Notes under the pieces: generated by a model | What the model was told of the DNA's origin: nothing | Database searches by the model: none | The model's input: the letters and a program-made list of their open reading frames with translations, nothing else | Source of the DNA: Saccharomonospora xinjiangensis XJ-54 | GTDB lineage: Bacteria > Actinomycetota > Actinomycetes > Mycobacteriales > Pseudonocardiaceae | Assembly (NCBI RefSeq): GCF_000258175.1 | Contig: NZ_JH636049.1 | Span: 1,078,982 to 1,142,981 of the forward strand | DNA: 64,000 bases | Direction of reading: 5' to 3' | Shown here: piece after piece, positions 62,276-64,000 of the stretch | Layout of the letters: the number at the start of each line of letters is the position of its first letter | How positions within the stretch are numbered: the stretch's first letter is position 1 | Position numbers and translations under genes: made by a program

Positions 62276-64000
62276 TTACCGGCGCACGACCTCCAGCAGG
62301 TGCTCCACGACCGAATCGACGGCGACCTCGGTGCGCTCACCCGTCGCGCGGTCCTTCACCTCGACAACGCCCTTGGCGAGGCCGCGACCGACCACCACGA
62401 TCGTGGGGACACCGATCAACTCGGCGTCGGCGAACTTCACGCCGGGGGTGGCCTTGCGATCGTCGAGCAGGACGCGGACGCCGCGTTCGGAGAGCTCGGC
62501 CGCGATCCGTTCCCCGCCCTCGGCGATTGTCTCGTCCTTGCCTGCCACGACCACGTGCACGTCGGCGGGCGCCACCGCGCGGGGCCAGACGAGCCCGAGG
62601 TCGTCGTGGTACTGCTCGGCGATGGCCGCCACGAGCCGCGAGACCCCGATGCCGTACGACCCCATCGTGATACGGACGGGTTTCGAGTCGGGGCCGAGCG
62701 CGTCGAGGGCGAAGGCGTCCGCGTACTTGCGGCCGAGCTGGAAGATGTGGCCGATCTCGATGCCCCGTGCCGCCACCAGCGAGCCCTTGCCGTCCGGCGA
62801 AGGGTCTCCCTCGCGAACCTCGGCCGCCTCCACGATGCCGTCGGGGGTGAAGTCGCGCCCGCACACGAGGTCAACGACGTGGTGGTCGGGTTTGTCCGCG
62901 CCCGTCACCCACGCGGTGCCGCGCACGACCCTCGGGTCCACCAGGTACCGAACGCCGTTGGCCTGCAACGCCGCAGGCCCGATGTAGCCCTTCACGAGGA
63001 ACGGGTTGGCCGCGAAGTCGGTGTCCTCCAGCAACGCGATCTCGGCAGGCGCGAGCGACGCCTCCAGCCGCTTCAGGTCAACCTCGCGGTCGCCCGGCAC
63101 ACCGACACCGAGGAGCGACCACTCCTTCTCACCGGGCATCCGCGTCTTGACGAGCACGTTCTTCAGCGTGTCCGCCGCCGTGAAGGTCCGGCCCATGTCC
63201 GCGTTGTTCAGGAAGTCCACCAGCGTCTCGATGGTGGGTGTTCCCGGCGTGTGGTGCACCTGTGCGGCGGGCTTGTCCTCAACGGACTGCTCCGGTGGGA
63301 CGGGCGTGACCACGGCCTCCACGTTGGCCGCGTAGCCGGAGGTGTCACTGCGCACATAGGTGTCCTCACCCGTCGACGAGACGGCGAGGAACTCCTCGGA
63401 CGCCGAGCCGCCCATCGCTCCGGAGGTGGCGGCGACGACGACGTAGTCGAGGCCGAGACGGTCGAAGATCCGGATGTAGGCCTCGCGGTGCAGCTGGTAG
63501 GACCGCTCCAGTCCCTCGTCGTCGAGGTCGAACGAGTACGAGTCCTTCATCACGAACTCGCGCCCGCGCAGGATGCCGGCCCTGGGGCGCGCCTCGTCGC
63601 GGTACTTGGTCTGGATCTGGTACAGCATGACCGGGAAGTCCTTGTACGAGGAGTACTCGCCCTTCACGGTGAGCGTGAACAGTTCCTCGTGCGTGGGGCC
63701 GAGCAGGTAGTCGGCGCCCTTGCGATCGACGAGGCGGAACAGGCTGTCGCCGTACTCGGTCCAGCGACCCGACTTCTCGTACGGCTCCTTCGGCAGCAGA
63801 GCGGGGAACTGGATCTCCTGCGCGCCGATGGCGTCCATCTCCTCGCGCACGATCGTCTCGATGTTGCGCAGGACCTTCAGGCCGAGTGGCAACCAGGAGA
63901 ACCCGCCCGGAGCGACCCGCCGGACGTATCCGGCCCTGACCAGCAGTTTGTGACTGGGAACCTCGGCGTCGGCCGGGTCCTCACGCAGGGTGCGCAGGAA
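62276..64000 (-). CDS. proS: prolyl-tRNA synthetase (5' end cut by window edge)
   Basis: 574 residues are visible and the frame is open to base 64000, so a short N-terminus is missing. Class II motifs: motif 1 region [20 protein letters not shown], motif 2 [20 protein letters not shown], motif 3 [18 protein letters not shown], plus the bacterial-type insertion (about 230-400) which hydrolyses mischarged Ala-tRNA-Pro. Charges tRNA-Pro. The anchored protein at 61271 follows with 12 bases between. Confidence 0.97.
   Translation of the reverse strand, partial: FLRTLREDPADAEVPSHKLLVRAGYVRRVAPGGFSWLPLGLKVLRNIETIVREEMDAIGAQEIQFPALLPKEPYEKSGRWTEYGDSLFRLVDRKGADYLLGPTHEELFTLTVKGEYSSYKDFPVMLYQIQTKYRDEARPRAGILRGREFVMKDSYSFDLDDEGLERSYQLHREAYIRIFDRLGLDYVVVAATSGAMGGSASEEFLAVSSTGEDTYVRSDTSGYAANVEAVVTPVPPEQSVEDKPAAQVHHTPGTPTIETLVDFLNNADMGRTFTAADTLKNVLVKTRMPGEKEWSLLGVGVPGDREVDLKRLEASLAPAEIALLEDTDFAANPFLVKGYIGPAALQANGVRYLVDPRVVRGTAWVTGADKPDHHVVDLVCGRDFTPDGIVEAAEVREGDPSPDGKGSLVAARGIEIGHIFQLGRKYADAFALDALGPDSKPVRITMGSYGIGVSRLVAAIAEQYHDDLGLVWPRAVAPADVHVVVAGKDETIAEGGERIAAELSERGVRVLLDDRKATPGVKFADAELIGVPTIVVVGRGLAKGVVEVKDRATGERTEVAVDSVVEHLLEVVRR

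Overview
The window is 64 kb of high-GC actinobacterial core chromosome. Protein families, the many GTG and TTG starts, and gene order (trpD, ctaE-qcrCAB, ctaC-ctaF, asnB, adoK, erpA, a DUF3043 gene, cobT, ilvE, pepA, sucB, lipB-lipA, ahpE, a DUF3052 gene, aceE, a PucR regulator, the fab genes) run parallel to the Mycobacterium tuberculosis Rv2191-Rv2246 segment. The insertions and a Streptomyces-style fabD-fabH-acpP-fabF order suggest a filamentous actinomycete of the Pseudonocardiaceae type (Saccharomonospora or a relative). This is inferred from recognition, not from a search. I see no phage, IS element, CRISPR array or clear horizontally acquired island.

Layout. 0-6 kb: the tail of a GIY-YIG nuclease, an AsnC-type ligand-binding protein, and the convergent respiratory operon ctaE-qcrC-qcrA-qcrB. 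6-14 kb: a degenerate receiver protein, trpD, a MerR regulator, ctaC-ctaF, asnB, adoK and erpA. 14-23 kb: a DUF3043 membrane protein, an aldo-keto reductase, an ispD-like gene and cobT flanking a 21-bp repeat array, then ilvE, two unknown membrane proteins and leucyl aminopeptidase. 23-33 kb: lpd, the E2 acyltransferase, a TIGR01777 epimerase, a PAP2 phosphatase, lipB, an F420-type oxidoreductase with its TetR regulator and operators, lipA, and a DedA protein. 33-45 kb: acyl-CoA dehydrogenase, MFS exporter, dnaE1, PP2C phosphatase, DUF4383 protein, 2H phosphoesterase, zinc metallopeptidase, tRNA-Val, ahpE, DUF3052. 45-54 kb: aceE, then the fatty-acid synthesis regulator and fabD-fabH-acpP-fabF, then DUF3145. 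54-64 kb: a NERD-like membrane protein, a disulfide-reductase-like flavoprotein, an Lsr2-like protein, the pntAa-pntAb-pntB transhydrogenase, YjbQ, an anchored unknown protein, and the start-less end of proS.

Functional links. ctaE, ctaC, ctaF and qcrCAB supply most of the bc1-aa3 supercomplex (ctaD is not here). aceE, the E2, lpd, lipB and lipA together supply pyruvate dehydrogenase and its lipoylation. Acetyl-CoA then feeds the fab operon.

Regulatory architecture. About 14 genes have a TANNNT -10 hexamer ending 6-7 bases before the start codon, the signature of leaderless mRNAs. Most convergent gene pairs share a near-perfect bidirectional hairpin terminator. The most unusual items are the 21-bp array between ispD-like and cobT, three CATACC/GGTATG operators beside the TetR gene, a 28-codon ORF coupled to lpd, an Lsr2-like protein without its DNA-binding domain, and an AhpE with a BCP-like CX4C motif.
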